From Deltaproteobacteria bacterium (GTDB lineage: Bacteria > Desulfobacterota > Deferrimicrobia > Deferrimicrobiales > Deferrimicrobiaceae): DNA of 26,402 bases. Of the stretch, positions 8,479 to 15,560 are shown in pieces. The position numbers were made by a program, and so were the translations under genes. Location: positions 377-26,778 of the forward strand of contig DOTC01000004.1 in the NCBI GenBank assembly GCA_003513855.1, in the 5' to 3' direction. The notes beneath the pieces were generated by a model. It did not search any database. It had not been told where the DNA came from and saw nothing but the letters and a program-made list of their open reading frames with translations. How positions within the stretch are numbered: position 1 is the stretch's first letter; the number at the start of each line of letters is the position of its first letter.

Positions 8479-9128
8479 CCCCGTTCAAAGTGAAGGATTG
8501 CGCCCTCCTCGTCCGGATGAGCGGCCTTCCCCCGGCAATCAATCTCCGGGAACTCCGGGAGCGATTGGCGGCGTGCAGCGAAAACGCCCTTTTCCATCAT
8601 TTCTGCGAGCCTCTGCTCCGCCCCGCGTTCGACCACCCCGACTACCGGAACGATTTCGCCGTCTGGGCGAAATGGTATCTCGCGGATAGAGTCCTCGCGG
8701 AACGGCTGGGCATCCTGGACCCCTTTTCCATGGGTTCCCTCGAGGAAGTCCGGGCGGTTACCCTGGACATCATCGATGAGAGGCTCAGCGAAGTGGCCGC
8801 GATACCGTCCGCCGCCCCGGGGGACGAATTCTACTTTCTCGAGGCGACGACCATCGTCTTCGACACGGAGGACCGTATCGCCTCCGCGAGGGAGCTTGCG
8901 CCGGCCATCCGGAAGATGACGAATGGGAGCGTCTACTACCATTTTCTGGAAGCCCGGCGTCGCACACCGGCCGGGAGGGACGATTTCTCCGCGTGGCTGA
9001 AGGCAGAGGAGAAGAAAAACGCAAAGTATATCCGCGCCCTGGATTCGATCGACTTCTATTTTCACACCCTCAGCAATCTGAAGGAAGAGATCATCGCCGC
9101 ATTGGAGAAGGTGGAGCGGAAACGATGA
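8475..9128 (+). CDS. DUF5752-like protein of unknown function, internally duplicated
   Basis: A 217-residue predicted soluble protein without a signal peptide. It resembles the family I know as DUF5752 (opening F.VKDCAL, then the pattern LRELR...FHHF...NDFAVWA). It appears built from two copies of one module. In copy one (about 24-104), LRELRERL precedes LFHHF (39-43), NDFAVW (59-64) and SLEEVRAVTLDIIDERL. In copy two (about 138-213), ARELAPAI precedes VYYHF (153-157), DDFSAW (169-174) and NLKEEIIAALEKV. No catalytic motif is recognisable. It sits between the two trehalose pathways: its ATG overlaps the otsB stop and its stop overlaps the treT start. A role in trehalose synthesis or its control is inferred from position only. 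Confidence 0.85.
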   Translation: MTPFKVKDCALLVRMSGLPPAINLRELRERLAACSENALFHHFCEPLLRPAFDHPDYRNDFAVWAKWYLADRVLAERLGILDPFSMGSLEEVRAVTLDIIDERLSEVAAIPSAAPGDEFYFLEATTIVFDTEDRIASARELAPAIRKMTNGSVYYHFLEARRRTPAGRDDFSAWLKAEEKKNAKYIRALDSIDFYFHTLSNLKEEIIAALEKVERKR

Positions 9129-10363
9129 CCGTGCCCCTGTCCGCCTACGAGAAAATCGTAGGACCCACAGCCATTACGCAGCTCCGGCGACTCGGGAAGA
9201 AGCTCGGGGGGATCCGGGTTGTCCATGTGAACTCCACGAGGGAGGGGGGAGGGGTCGCGGAAATCCTCGAATGGATGATCCCTCTCATGCGCGAGGTGGG
9301 GCTCGACGCCTCGTGGGAAGTCATCCAGGGGACGGAGGAATTTTTCGAGGTCACCAAGAATATCCACAACGGGCTGCAGGGGAGACCCGTGGACCTCTCG
9401 CACAAGGGATGGAAGATCTTCCAGGAGGTCAACGAGAAGAACATGGACAAGCTGCGGCCCACCCTGAAGGACGCAGAGATCGTCGTCGTGCACGATCCCC
9501 AGCCCGCCTTTCTTCTCGCTCTGTGCGACAAAAGAAAAGGAAAATGGATCTGGAGGGGGCATATCGACATCAGCCGCCCCTTCCGGCCCGTGTGGAAGGT
9601 CCTGAGGACCATGCTGGAAAAGTACGACGCCAGCATCTTCTCCATGTGCGAGTTTGCCCAGGCGCTTCCCCACATCCAGTTTCTCGTCCCGCCGAGCATC
9701 GATCCGCTGAGCCCGAAGAACCGCGATCTCGAACCGTCCGAGCTCGAAACGGTGAGAGCCCGGTTCGGGATCGACCCCGATCGCCCCCTGCTGGTGCAGG
9801 TCTCCCGGTTCGACCGGTTCAAGGATCCCGTGGGCGTGATCCAGGCATACCGCATGGTCCGGAAAGTCGTGCCGGTCCAGCTCGTGCTGGCGGGGGGAAG
9901 CGCCGCGGATGATCCGGAGGGAAATGCGGTTCTGGAGGATGTTATGGAAGCCGCAGGCGAAGACCCCGACATCCATGTACTCAACCTTCCCCCGAGCGCG
10001 CACCTGACGATCAATGCCATACAACGCCTTGCGGACATCATCCTCCAGAAATCGACGAGGGAAGGGTTCGGCCTGACGGTGACGGAGGGGATGTGGAAAG
10101 GAAAGCCGGTCATCGGGGGGGACACGGGGGGGATCCGCCTTCAGGTGGTGAACCACCACACCGGTTTCCTCGTGAACACTCCCGAAGGGGCGGCGCACAG
10201 GATCCGCTACCTCCTTCATCACCGGGAACGCATCAGGGAGATCGGCGAGGAGGCACGCGAATTCGTCCGGGAAAACTTCCTGCTGAGCCGGCACCTCCGT
10301 GAGTATCTCACCCTGATCCTCGCCATCCGCAGGGGGGTGGACGGTCGGTCATTCGAGGTATGA
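9125..10363 (+). CDS. treT: Trehalose synthase, glycosyltransferring (GT4)
   Basis: A 412-residue GT-B glycosyltransferase of the TreT type, which reversibly makes trehalose from NDP-glucose and glucose. Seen: the N-terminal nucleotide-fold loop STREGGGVAEIL (37-48), VVHDPQPAF (121-129), WRGHIDIS (143-150), the donor-domain strand LVQVSRFDRFKDP (223-235) and the GT4 retaining motif STREGFGLTVTE (310-321, Glu313 and Glu321). HDPQP and WRGHIDIS are characteristic of TreT rather than of sucrose-phosphate or glycogen synthases. Translation is coupled to the preceding gene (ATGA at 9125-9128). In archaea the reverse direction can serve trehalose breakdown; with otsAB in the same operon, either a second synthesis route or a recycling route is possible. 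An imperfect terminator follows at 10365. Confidence 0.9.
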   Translation: MTVPLSAYEKIVGPTAITQLRRLGKKLGGIRVVHVNSTREGGGVAEILEWMIPLMREVGLDASWEVIQGTEEFFEVTKNIHNGLQGRPVDLSHKGWKIFQEVNEKNMDKLRPTLKDAEIVVVHDPQPAFLLALCDKRKGKWIWRGHIDISRPFRPVWKVLRTMLEKYDASIFSMCEFAQALPHIQFLVPPSIDPLSPKNRDLEPSELETVRARFGIDPDRPLLVQVSRFDRFKDPVGVIQAYRMVRKVVPVQLVLAGGSAADDPEGNAVLEDVMEAAGEDPDIHVLNLPPSAHLTINAIQRLADIILQKSTREGFGLTVTEGMWKGKPVIGGDTGGIRLQVVNHHTGFLVNTPEGAAHRIRYLLHHRERIREIGEEAREFVRENFLLSRHLREYLTLILAIRRGVDGRSFEV

Positions 10364-10364
10364 C

Positions 10365-10394
10365 ACGGGAGGGGCGGGCGCTCTCCCGTTATTT
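10365..10394 (+). terminator. Weak intrinsic terminator at the treT / methyltransferase junction
   Basis: ACGGGAG (10365-10371) pairs with CTCCCGT (10383-10389) around an 11-base loop and is followed by TATTT. The stem is good but the T tract is poor. It overlaps the stop codon of the convergent gene by one base and would mainly serve the trehalose operon. Confidence 0.45.
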
Positions 10395-10952
10395 CCTGGC
10401 TTCGTAGATCCTCAAAGGGGGGAGGTTGAGCATCTCGTACTCGACAAGCACAGAAGGGAAAATCCGCTCCAGGTGAAATTTCAGGTGGTTGTTGGACTGG
10501 TAGAAGGTCTGGTAGGCCAGAAATTTCCCCCCCGGGCGAAGGGCGGAGAAGGAGTTCCGCAGAATCCGGTCTTTCAGGTGATCCGTCAGGAAGGAAAACG
10601 GGATCCCGGAAATCACGTAGTCGGCGGAGGTCTTCCCGAATCCCGCCAGGGTATCGTGGATATTCGACGCGCAACCGTTCACCACGATCAACCTCGGGTC
10701 CCGGATCTTCCTTCTCAGCACCTCAACGAAGTTGGCGTTGCGCTCGATCGTGATCAGCAGGGAGTCGAGCCCCATCTTTCCCAGAAGGTAGTTCGTGAAA
10801 ACCCCGGTTCCCGGCCCGTATTCCACGATCAGGCCGCATCGCGAAAAATCGATCTTGCCGCACACTTTTCTGACGCCGAAGTCGGAGGTCGGGGTAATGG
10901 AGGCGATATACTTGTCCGAGAAGAAGTTTTTCACATAGGACAGTGTGCTCAT
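10389..10952 (-). CDS. Class I SAM methyltransferase, phospholipid N-methyltransferase (PmtA)-like
   Basis: A 187-residue cytoplasmic methyltransferase. SAM motif I is LIVEYGPGTGVFT (41-53), the acidic ribose contact is in ITIERN and motif IV is SGIPFSFL. The C-terminal NLPPLRIYEARK resembles the PPAFV-type ending of PmtA phospholipid methyltransferases, a group distantly related to KsgA rRNA dimethylases. The protein is too short for KsgA, which carries a C-terminal helical domain, so lipid methylation is the better guess, but the substrate is inferred. The start at 10952 is chosen for the GGAGGATGGGAAG upstream. The open frame continues to 11126 without a credible start. It converges with the trehalose operon and diverges from mscS. 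Confidence 0.78.
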   Translation of the reverse strand: MSTLSYVKNFFSDKYIASITPTSDFGVRKVCGKIDFSRCGLIVEYGPGTGVFTNYLLGKMGLDSLLITIERNANFVEVLRRKIRDPRLIVVNGCASNIHDTLAGFGKTSADYVISGIPFSFLTDHLKDRILRNSFSALRPGGKFLAYQTFYQSNNHLKFHLERIFPSVLVEYEMLNLPPLRIYEARK

Positions 10953-11248
10953 GATATTCTTCCCATCCTCCGTTTTCCCGGGTTTGCCGGAAAAACCCCT
11001 CCCCCCCCGCCCGGGGTTCGCGGCAGGACGGGCAACCCGGTTATGATGACCAGAAGTACGCAATATGATAAGCAATCGGCGGGACGACCGCCAGTCCAAT
11101 TTTATCCCTCCCGAACCGGCATCCATCCGTTTTGCTTTTCACGAAACCACAGGCCGGGCGGCGGACCGAGGGGGAGGATTCTCTTGCCGTCGGGGAAAAA
11201 ACAGGATTCCCGCACGGTCCGTCACGCGGCCGGGAAGAGGGGGTAGAC
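10953..11248. other. 296-base divergent intergenic region, methyltransferase / mscS
   Basis: No gene is supported here. The frame of the MscS gene is open back to 11132, but the upstream residues (Arg/Gly-rich) look non-coding, and the ribosome site favours 11249. A TATGAT at 11064-11069 could be a -10 element for mscS but lacks a convincing -35. No operator or RNA structure stands out. Confidence 0.5.
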
Positions 11249-12310
11249 ATGTTCCAGGAGATCCTGAACCGGGAATATTTTCAGAACCGGGTTGCGGACT
11301 ATCTCGTTTTCCTGATCGTCCTGGTCGCAGGGATCGTGATTGTCATGCTGTTTCAACGGATCGTCCTTGGACGGCTGAAACGATGGGCGAAAACGACCAC
11401 ATGGAATATCGATGAATTCATCATCGATATCGTTCGAAAGATGCTCGTTCCGATCGCCTATTACGGGGTGTTTTTCCTGGCCGTGGGCCACCTGGCGCTT
11501 CCCCGGGTTCTGGGCCGGATCATCGGGGTGGCCGGGGTGGTCCTGATTGCCTTCCTGTCCGCTCAGGCTCTGATCGCGGTGGCGAGGTTCGCCATCCGGA
11601 GTTACATAGAGACCGCGGAGAAAGGGTCGTCCCGCGAGCGCGCCCTTCAGGGATTCATGACCCTGATCCGCGTCGTCGTGTGGGGGCTCGCTACGGTCGT
11701 CCTCCTGGACAATCTCGGCATCCGGATCAACACGGTCATCGCCGGTCTCGGGATCGGCGGCATCGCCGTCGCGCTGGCGGCGCAGAACATCCTCGGAGAC
11801 CTCTTCGCCTACTTCACCATCATGTTCGACAGGCCCTTCGAGATCGGCGACTTCATCATCGTCGGGGAGTACATGGGAGTGGTCAATCATCTCGGGGTGA
11901 AGACGACGCGCATCGGCAGCCTGGGCGGGGAGCAGATCGTCATGTCCAACAAGGACCTCACCGATTCCCGGGTCCGGAACTACAAGAGGATGGAGAAACG
12001 GAGGGTTCTGTTCCGCCTCGGGGTCACCTACCAGACGCCTTTCGGGAAGTTGCAGGAGATACCGGAAGTCATTGCCGGCGTCATCCGGGGAGTCGAGGAC
12101 ACCGCCTTCGATCGGGCACATTTCTTCTCCTACGGGGACTTCAGTCTCGTTTTCGAGGTGGTCTATTACGTCATGGACAACGACTACACCAAGTACATGG
12201 ACATCCAGCAGGAGATCAACCTGAGGATTCACGAGGAGTTCGAGAAGCGGAAGATCGAGTTCGCGTACCCGACGCAGACGCTCTACCTGAACAGGATCCC
12301 TCCGTCCTAA
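11249..12310 (+). CDS. mscS: Small-conductance mechanosensitive ion channel (MscS family)
   Basis: A 353-residue inner-membrane channel that opens under membrane tension to release solutes after hypo-osmotic shock. Hydrophobic helices lie at about 18-38, 66-84, 90-112 and 136-156. The pore helix with its glycine/alanine packing and the following beta domain is seen at 162-205 (TVIAGLGIGGIAVALAAQNILGD, then FDRPFEIGD). The cytoplasmic vestibule domain occupies the rest. It is longer than E. coli MscS (286) and has an extra transmembrane helix at the N-terminus, like many YbdG/YnaI-sized homologues. The ATG at 11249 has GGAAGAGGGGG about six bases upstream. Its location next to trehalose genes fits osmotic protection: trehalose accumulates in hyperosmosis and MscS vents it on dilution (inference). 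Confidence 0.93.
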   Translation: MFQEILNREYFQNRVADYLVFLIVLVAGIVIVMLFQRIVLGRLKRWAKTTTWNIDEFIIDIVRKMLVPIAYYGVFFLAVGHLALPRVLGRIIGVAGVVLIAFLSAQALIAVARFAIRSYIETAEKGSSRERALQGFMTLIRVVVWGLATVVLLDNLGIRINTVIAGLGIGGIAVALAAQNILGDLFAYFTIMFDRPFEIGDFIIVGEYMGVVNHLGVKTTRIGSLGGEQIVMSNKDLTDSRVRNYKRMEKRRVLFRLGVTYQTPFGKLQEIPEVIAGVIRGVEDTAFDRAHFFSYGDFSLVFEVVYYVMDNDYTKYMDIQQEINLRIHEEFEKRKIEFAYPTQTLYLNRIPPS

Positions 12311-12371
12311 GAACGAAACGGCGGGAATCCGCGCCCGGCGTCGTCGGACGGGAGAAGGGGGTGATCGGCCG

Positions 12372-13298
12372 TCAGCCGTCCTCGCGGGCTTCGAGCCATC
12401 GCTCCGCATCGATGGCGGCCCGACAGCCGGAACCGGCCGCGGTCACCGCCTGGCGGTAGACGAGGTCGTGCACGTCGCCTGCGGCAAAGACACCCTCGAC
12501 GCTGGTCCCCGAGCCGTTCCGGACAACGATATACCCCTGATTCAGTTCCAGTTGTCCCTCGAAGATCGTGGTGTTCGGAACGTGTCCGATCGCGACGAAG
12601 ACCCCGTCGGTTTTCCGGGTATCCTCCTTTCCGTTCACCGTGTTCCGGATCGTTACCCCGGAAACCTCCTGTTTCCCGGGATCGAGGATGTCCGTGATCA
12701 CGGTGTTCCAGAGGAACTCGATCTTGTCGTTCCTCGATGCGCGATCGGCCAGGATCTTGGAAGCACGGAGCTGGTCGCGACGGTGCACGACGGTGACCCG
12801 GCTGGCGAATTTCGTGAGGAAGGTCGCCTCCTCGATCGCGGTATCCCCGCCTCCGACGACCAATACCTCTTTGTTCCGAAAGAAGGCGCCGTCGCACGTC
12901 GCGCACGTGGATACGCCCCGGCCGAGCAGTCTTCTCTCGGACTCCAGCCCCAGCATCCTTGCCGAGGCGCCCGTTGCGATGATCACGGATTCCGACCGGT
13001 AGGTGCTCTCCTCGGTCTTCACGGTGAAGGGCGGATGGCGGAGCGACACCTCGGTTGCCCTCTCCATCCGGTATTCCGCCCCGAAACGCTGGGCCTGCTG
13101 CTTCATGAGATCGACGAGTTCCGGCCCCTGGACGCCTTTCGGAAACCCGGGAAAGTTTTCCACATCGGTCGTGAGGGACAGTTGTCCGCCTGGCTCGTGC
13201 CCTTCCAGGACGAGGGGGGCAAGATTTGCCCGCGCCGTGTAGATGGCGGCCGTGGAGCCGGCGCACCCGGACCCGAGAATGATCACCTTGCGTGACAT
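12372..13298 (-). CDS. trxB: Thioredoxin-disulfide reductase
   Basis: A 308-residue FAD- and NADPH-dependent flavoenzyme that reduces thioredoxin. Seen: the FAD-binding GSGCAGSTAAIY (9-20), ENFPGFP (47-53), the ATG strand (108-110), the redox disulfide CATC (Cys132, Cys135) followed by DGAFF, the NADPH-binding GGGDTAIEEATF (149-160), HRRDQLRAS (171-179) and the C-terminal FAD contact GVFAAGDVHD. The normal GSGPAG is GSGCAG: an additional cysteine sits in the FAD loop, which is uncommon but at a variable position. GGAGGAGGA precedes the ATG. It converges with mscS and diverges from the micropeptide unit at 13460. A close alternative would be a ferredoxin-dependent or thioredoxin-like paralogue, but the NADPH motif is intact. 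Confidence 0.95.
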   Translation of the reverse strand: MSRKVIILGSGCAGSTAAIYTARANLAPLVLEGHEPGGQLSLTTDVENFPGFPKGVQGPELVDLMKQQAQRFGAEYRMERATEVSLRHPPFTVKTEESTYRSESVIIATGASARMLGLESERRLLGRGVSTCATCDGAFFRNKEVLVVGGGDTAIEEATFLTKFASRVTVVHRRDQLRASKILADRASRNDKIEFLWNTVITDILDPGKQEVSGVTIRNTVNGKEDTRKTDGVFVAIGHVPNTTIFEGQLELNQGYIVVRNGSGTSVEGVFAAGDVHDLVYRQAVTAAGSGCRAAIDAERWLEAREDG

Positions 13299-13332
13299 GG
13301 TTCCTCCTCCGATGTGTTCAAAGCCCTGGGGA

Positions 13333-13362
13333 AGTTTGCCCTCTGACGATAATCGTTGTCAA
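13333..13362 (-). promoter_or_regulatory. Candidate trxB promoter with palindromic spacer
   Basis: On the minus strand a perfect TTGACA (13362-13357) is followed after 18 bases by CAAACT (13338-13333), a three-of-six -10. The spacer begins with the palindrome ACGATTATCGT (13356-13346). The surrounding 16 bases also resemble part of a Fur box, which is suggestive only. The start codon of trxB lies about 35 bases further. Confidence 0.4.
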
Positions 13363-13459
13363 GCCGGCCTCCTGTTCGAGAAGGTGTCGAATCCTCCTGG
13401 ATATCGGAGCATCCCAGTACTAAAAGAAAACGACGAATCACAGAACGGGAGGAGACGCC

Positions 13460-13495
13460 ATGTGTGACCCATGCGCATGCGGCGGGAAGAAATAA
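13460..13495 (+). CDS. Probable 11-residue cysteine-rich micropeptide
   Basis: A very short open frame encodes MCDPCACGGKK and ends in TAA. Support for translation: a strong Shine-Dalgarno (GGGAGGAG, 13448-13455) at good distance from the ATG, and an excellent intrinsic terminator 24 bases past the stop, so the segment looks like a complete small transcription unit. Three of 11 residues are cysteine in a C-x-x-C-x-C pattern, suited to binding a metal or iron-sulfur cluster, or to carrying a modification. It could instead be a leader peptide sensing cysteine supply for the downstream flavoprotein gene. I recognise no family. Translation is inferred. Confidence 0.5.
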   Translation: MCDPCACGGKK

Positions 13496-13519
13496 CACCG
13501 TAGCTGAAATAGGGATCGG

Positions 13520-13550
13520 GGGGAGAGGGGAATCCTCTCCCCGCTTTTTT
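13520..13550 (+). terminator. Strong intrinsic terminator after the micropeptide
   Basis: GGGGAGAGG (13520-13528) and CCTCTCCCC (13534-13542) form a perfect 9-base stem with a five-base loop, followed by GC and six T. It ends a plus-strand transcript starting somewhere in 13363-13459 and separates it from the flavoprotein gene. It could also work as an attenuator. Confidence 0.85.
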
Positions 13551-13602
13551 GTCCGGAAGGCGTCCGGTGGCGGGATCGAGGAGCGAAAGGAGGGATCTGG
13601 AG

Positions 13603-13974
13603 ATGATATTCTCGGAACATCTGAAACCCGGGGGACTTGGGGTGATGGCGACGGCTGGGGGTGATGGAACCGTGAACACGGCCGTTTACGCGCTTCCCCA
13701 TCTGACCGGCGAAGGCACCGCTGCATGGGGAATGACCGAGGGGCGTACCTACCAGAACGTTCGCGGAAATCCGAACGCCTCCTACCTGTACGCAGCCCCC
13801 GGCGGGGGATACAAGGGAGTTCGGCTTACCCTGAGGCTCAAGGAGATCCGGGATTCCGGGGAGCTCCTCGAGACGATCCGGGCGCGGACGAGGGAAACGT
13901 CGGGTGAAGGAGCGGCGAACGCCACCAGATATGTCGCCTTCTTCGAGATCATCGAGGAGAGGCCGCTTGTCTGA
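13603..13974 (+). CDS. Pyridoxamine 5'-phosphate oxidase-family (FMN split-barrel) protein
   Basis: A 123-residue protein of the flavin-binding split-barrel type. Seen: GVMATAGGDGTVNTAVYALPHL (13-34) is the first hairpin of the barrel; WGMTEGRTYQNVRGNPNASYLYAAPG (42-67) matches the family pattern in which an R/KT-x-x-N-x-x-x-NP segment contacts the FMN phosphate. The length is typical of the small uncharacterised members rather than of true PdxH (about 210). The substrate is unknown; some relatives bind F420 or haem instead of FMN. The ATG at 13603 has AAGGAGGG nine bases upstream. A GC-only hairpin without T tract follows the stop (about 13981-13999). Confidence 0.82.
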   Translation: MIFSEHLKPGGLGVMATAGGDGTVNTAVYALPHLTGEGTAAWGMTEGRTYQNVRGNPNASYLYAAPGGGYKGVRLTLRLKEIRDSGELLETIRARTRETSGEGAANATRYVAFFEIIEERPLV

Positions 13975-14031
13975 GGGAACCCCCCGGAGAGGCGGGGGAT
14001 GGTCGAGGCACGCCGGAAAACGGGAGTTCCC

Positions 14032-14313
14032 ATGAAGCAGGCAGGGACCTTCGCCGCCTGGTTGGCGATCGTCTGCACAATGTCGCTCATTCCTCCCGCT
14101 GCCTGCACTACCAGGTCGAACCTTCGATCGATCCGTCTTCCCCCGGGATTCGCCACATCCCTGTATCCCTACCGGATACCCTATGAAATCCGGGATCGGG
14201 AAAAGAAGGCGCCTCGAGGTCTGTCAAAAATAATCTGTTGGCGAGGGGAAAAACCGGACTACCATTGGAGGATGATTTCCCCGATGACGTTCAGGGACGG
14301 AGGGACAACATGA
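14032..14313 (+). pseudogene. Possible remnant of an exported PQQ-dependent sugar dehydrogenase (N-terminal fragment)
   Basis: A 93-residue open frame begins with a lipoprotein-like signal (MKQAGTFAAWLAIVCTMSLIPPAAC) and continues with LRSIRLPPGFATSLYPYRIPYEIR. The run I-x-LPPGF followed by a short strand and IP is how the mature part of PQQ-dependent (sorbosone-type) sugar dehydrogenases begins. After about residue 48 the translation loses any such resemblance, and no beta-propeller follows, so this looks like a truncated gene or a short lipoprotein derived from one. GGGAG lies five bases before the ATG. The last codons overlap the livK ATG (ATGA), which may be chance. It could also be a genuine small lipoprotein or non-coding. 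Confidence 0.35.
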
Positions 14314-15455
14314 GAAGGAGCCTGTCGCTCGTGGCTGTGGCCGTTCTGAGTGTTGCGTTTTTCCCGGGATGCAAGCCTCCCCCCGGGAATGAGATGAAGA
14401 TCGGCCTGATCACCCCGCTTTCGGGAGATGTCAAGACGTTCGGAGAATCCGTGAAAAATGCGTTCGAGATCGCAGTGGAGGAGGCGAACACCAAAGGCGG
14501 CGTGGGAGGCAGGAAAATCGCCACCGTCATCGTGGACGACAGGAACGATCCCACCGAGGCGAGCAACGCGGCGAACCTCCTCATCAACCAGCACAGGGTG
14601 AAGGCGATCGTCGGCTCGGTTACATCGAAAACCACCATTCCGGTCTCCGATCTCGCCCAGAGTTCCCGGATCCCCACGATTACGGGTACTGCGACGAATC
14701 CCAAGGTTACCGTTGCGGACGGAAAGCGGAAGGACTATATGTTCCGGTCCTGTTACACGGACTCCTTCCAGGGAACGGTGATGGCGAAATTCGCTCGGGG
14801 AGAGCTCCAGGCAGTCACGTCCGCCGTCCTCTACGACGCCTCCAACGACTATTCCAAGGGGATCGCCGAGGTGTTCCGGGACGCCTTCACCCGCATGGAA
14901 GGGAAGGTGTCGGCCTACGAGTCGTACGGGAAGGACGACGTGGATTTCTCGGCACTGCTCACCAAGGTGAAGGCGTCGAAGCCGGACGTCCTCTTTCTCC
15001 CCGACTACTACAACAAGGTCGGTCTCATCGCGAAGCAGGCGAAGGAACAGGGCCTGGAGGCGAAATTGATCGGGCCGGACGGATGGGATTCCCCGGATCT
15101 GGTGAAGGTGGCTGGGGATGCGATCGAGGGTGGGTACTTCTCCAACCATTACTCCCCGGAGGATACGCGACCCGAGGTGGTGAACTGGGTGAAGAAGTAC
15201 CGGGAGAAGTTCGGCCAGACCCCGGATGCCCTGGGGACCCTTACCTACGACGCCACCAACATGCTGGTGGAGGCGATCCGGAGAGCGAACAGCGACGACC
15301 CAGGCAAAATCCGGGATGCGCTTGCGTCGCTCAAGGGGTTCGAGGGGGTCACCGGGAAGTTCACGATGGACGAGAACGGCGATCCGATCAAGAGCGCCGT
15401 CATCATCCAGATCCGGGACGGGAAGCAGAAATTCCTCCAAGTCGTGAATCCCTGA
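14310..15455 (+). CDS. livK: Branched-chain amino acid ABC transporter, substrate-binding lipoprotein
   Basis: A 381-residue periplasmic binding protein of the Leu/Ile/Val type. The signal MRRSLSLVAVAVLSVAFFPGC ends in a lipobox-like FPGC, so the mature protein is probably anchored by Cys21. The mature domain starts MKIGLITPLSGDVKTFGESVKNAFEIAVEEAN and carries the usual VDDRNDPTEASNAANLLI segment and the C-terminal GVTGKFTMDENGDP. The ligand may be a branched-chain amino acid, another amino acid, or an aromatic or amide compound; sequence alone does not decide. GGACGGAGGG precedes the ATG. It is the first gene of the liv operon, separated from livH by an intrinsic terminator. Confidence 0.93.
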   Translation: MRRSLSLVAVAVLSVAFFPGCKPPPGNEMKIGLITPLSGDVKTFGESVKNAFEIAVEEANTKGGVGGRKIATVIVDDRNDPTEASNAANLLINQHRVKAIVGSVTSKTTIPVSDLAQSSRIPTITGTATNPKVTVADGKRKDYMFRSCYTDSFQGTVMAKFARGELQAVTSAVLYDASNDYSKGIAEVFRDAFTRMEGKVSAYESYGKDDVDFSALLTKVKASKPDVLFLPDYYNKVGLIAKQAKEQGLEAKLIGPDGWDSPDLVKVAGDAIEGGYFSNHYSPEDTRPEVVNWVKKYREKFGQTPDALGTLTYDATNMLVEAIRRANSDDPGKIRDALASLKGFEGVTGKFTMDENGDPIKSAVIIQIRDGKQKFLQVVNP

Positions 15456-15482
15456 CCCCGGAGACGAAGGGGAAAAACGATC

Positions 15483-15525
15483 GGCCGGGCGGTCTCTGCG
15501 CCACCCGGCCTTCTTTTTTTTCTTT
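15483..15525 (+). terminator. Intrinsic terminator between livK and livH
   Basis: GGCCGGGCGG (15483-15492) pairs with CCACCCGGCC (15501-15510), with one mismatch, and is followed by a long T-rich run (TTCTTTTTTTTCTTTT). The permease and ATPase genes must be reached by read-through or by a separate promoter, which would keep the binding protein in excess. Confidence 0.8.
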
Positions 15526-15560
15526 TGCAGAAAAAGGGGACGAGGCGATACATTCCGCTT

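Noticed and set aside
10953..11248. tRNA gene or small RNA in the methyltransferase/mscS gap
   Set aside because: No cloverleaf with a GTTCGA-type T arm or a terminal acceptor stem was seen, and no terminator marks a small RNA.
13399..13410. Sigma-54 promoter before the micropeptide (GG...GC)
   Set aside because: The GG-to-GC spacing is eight bases rather than the required ten.
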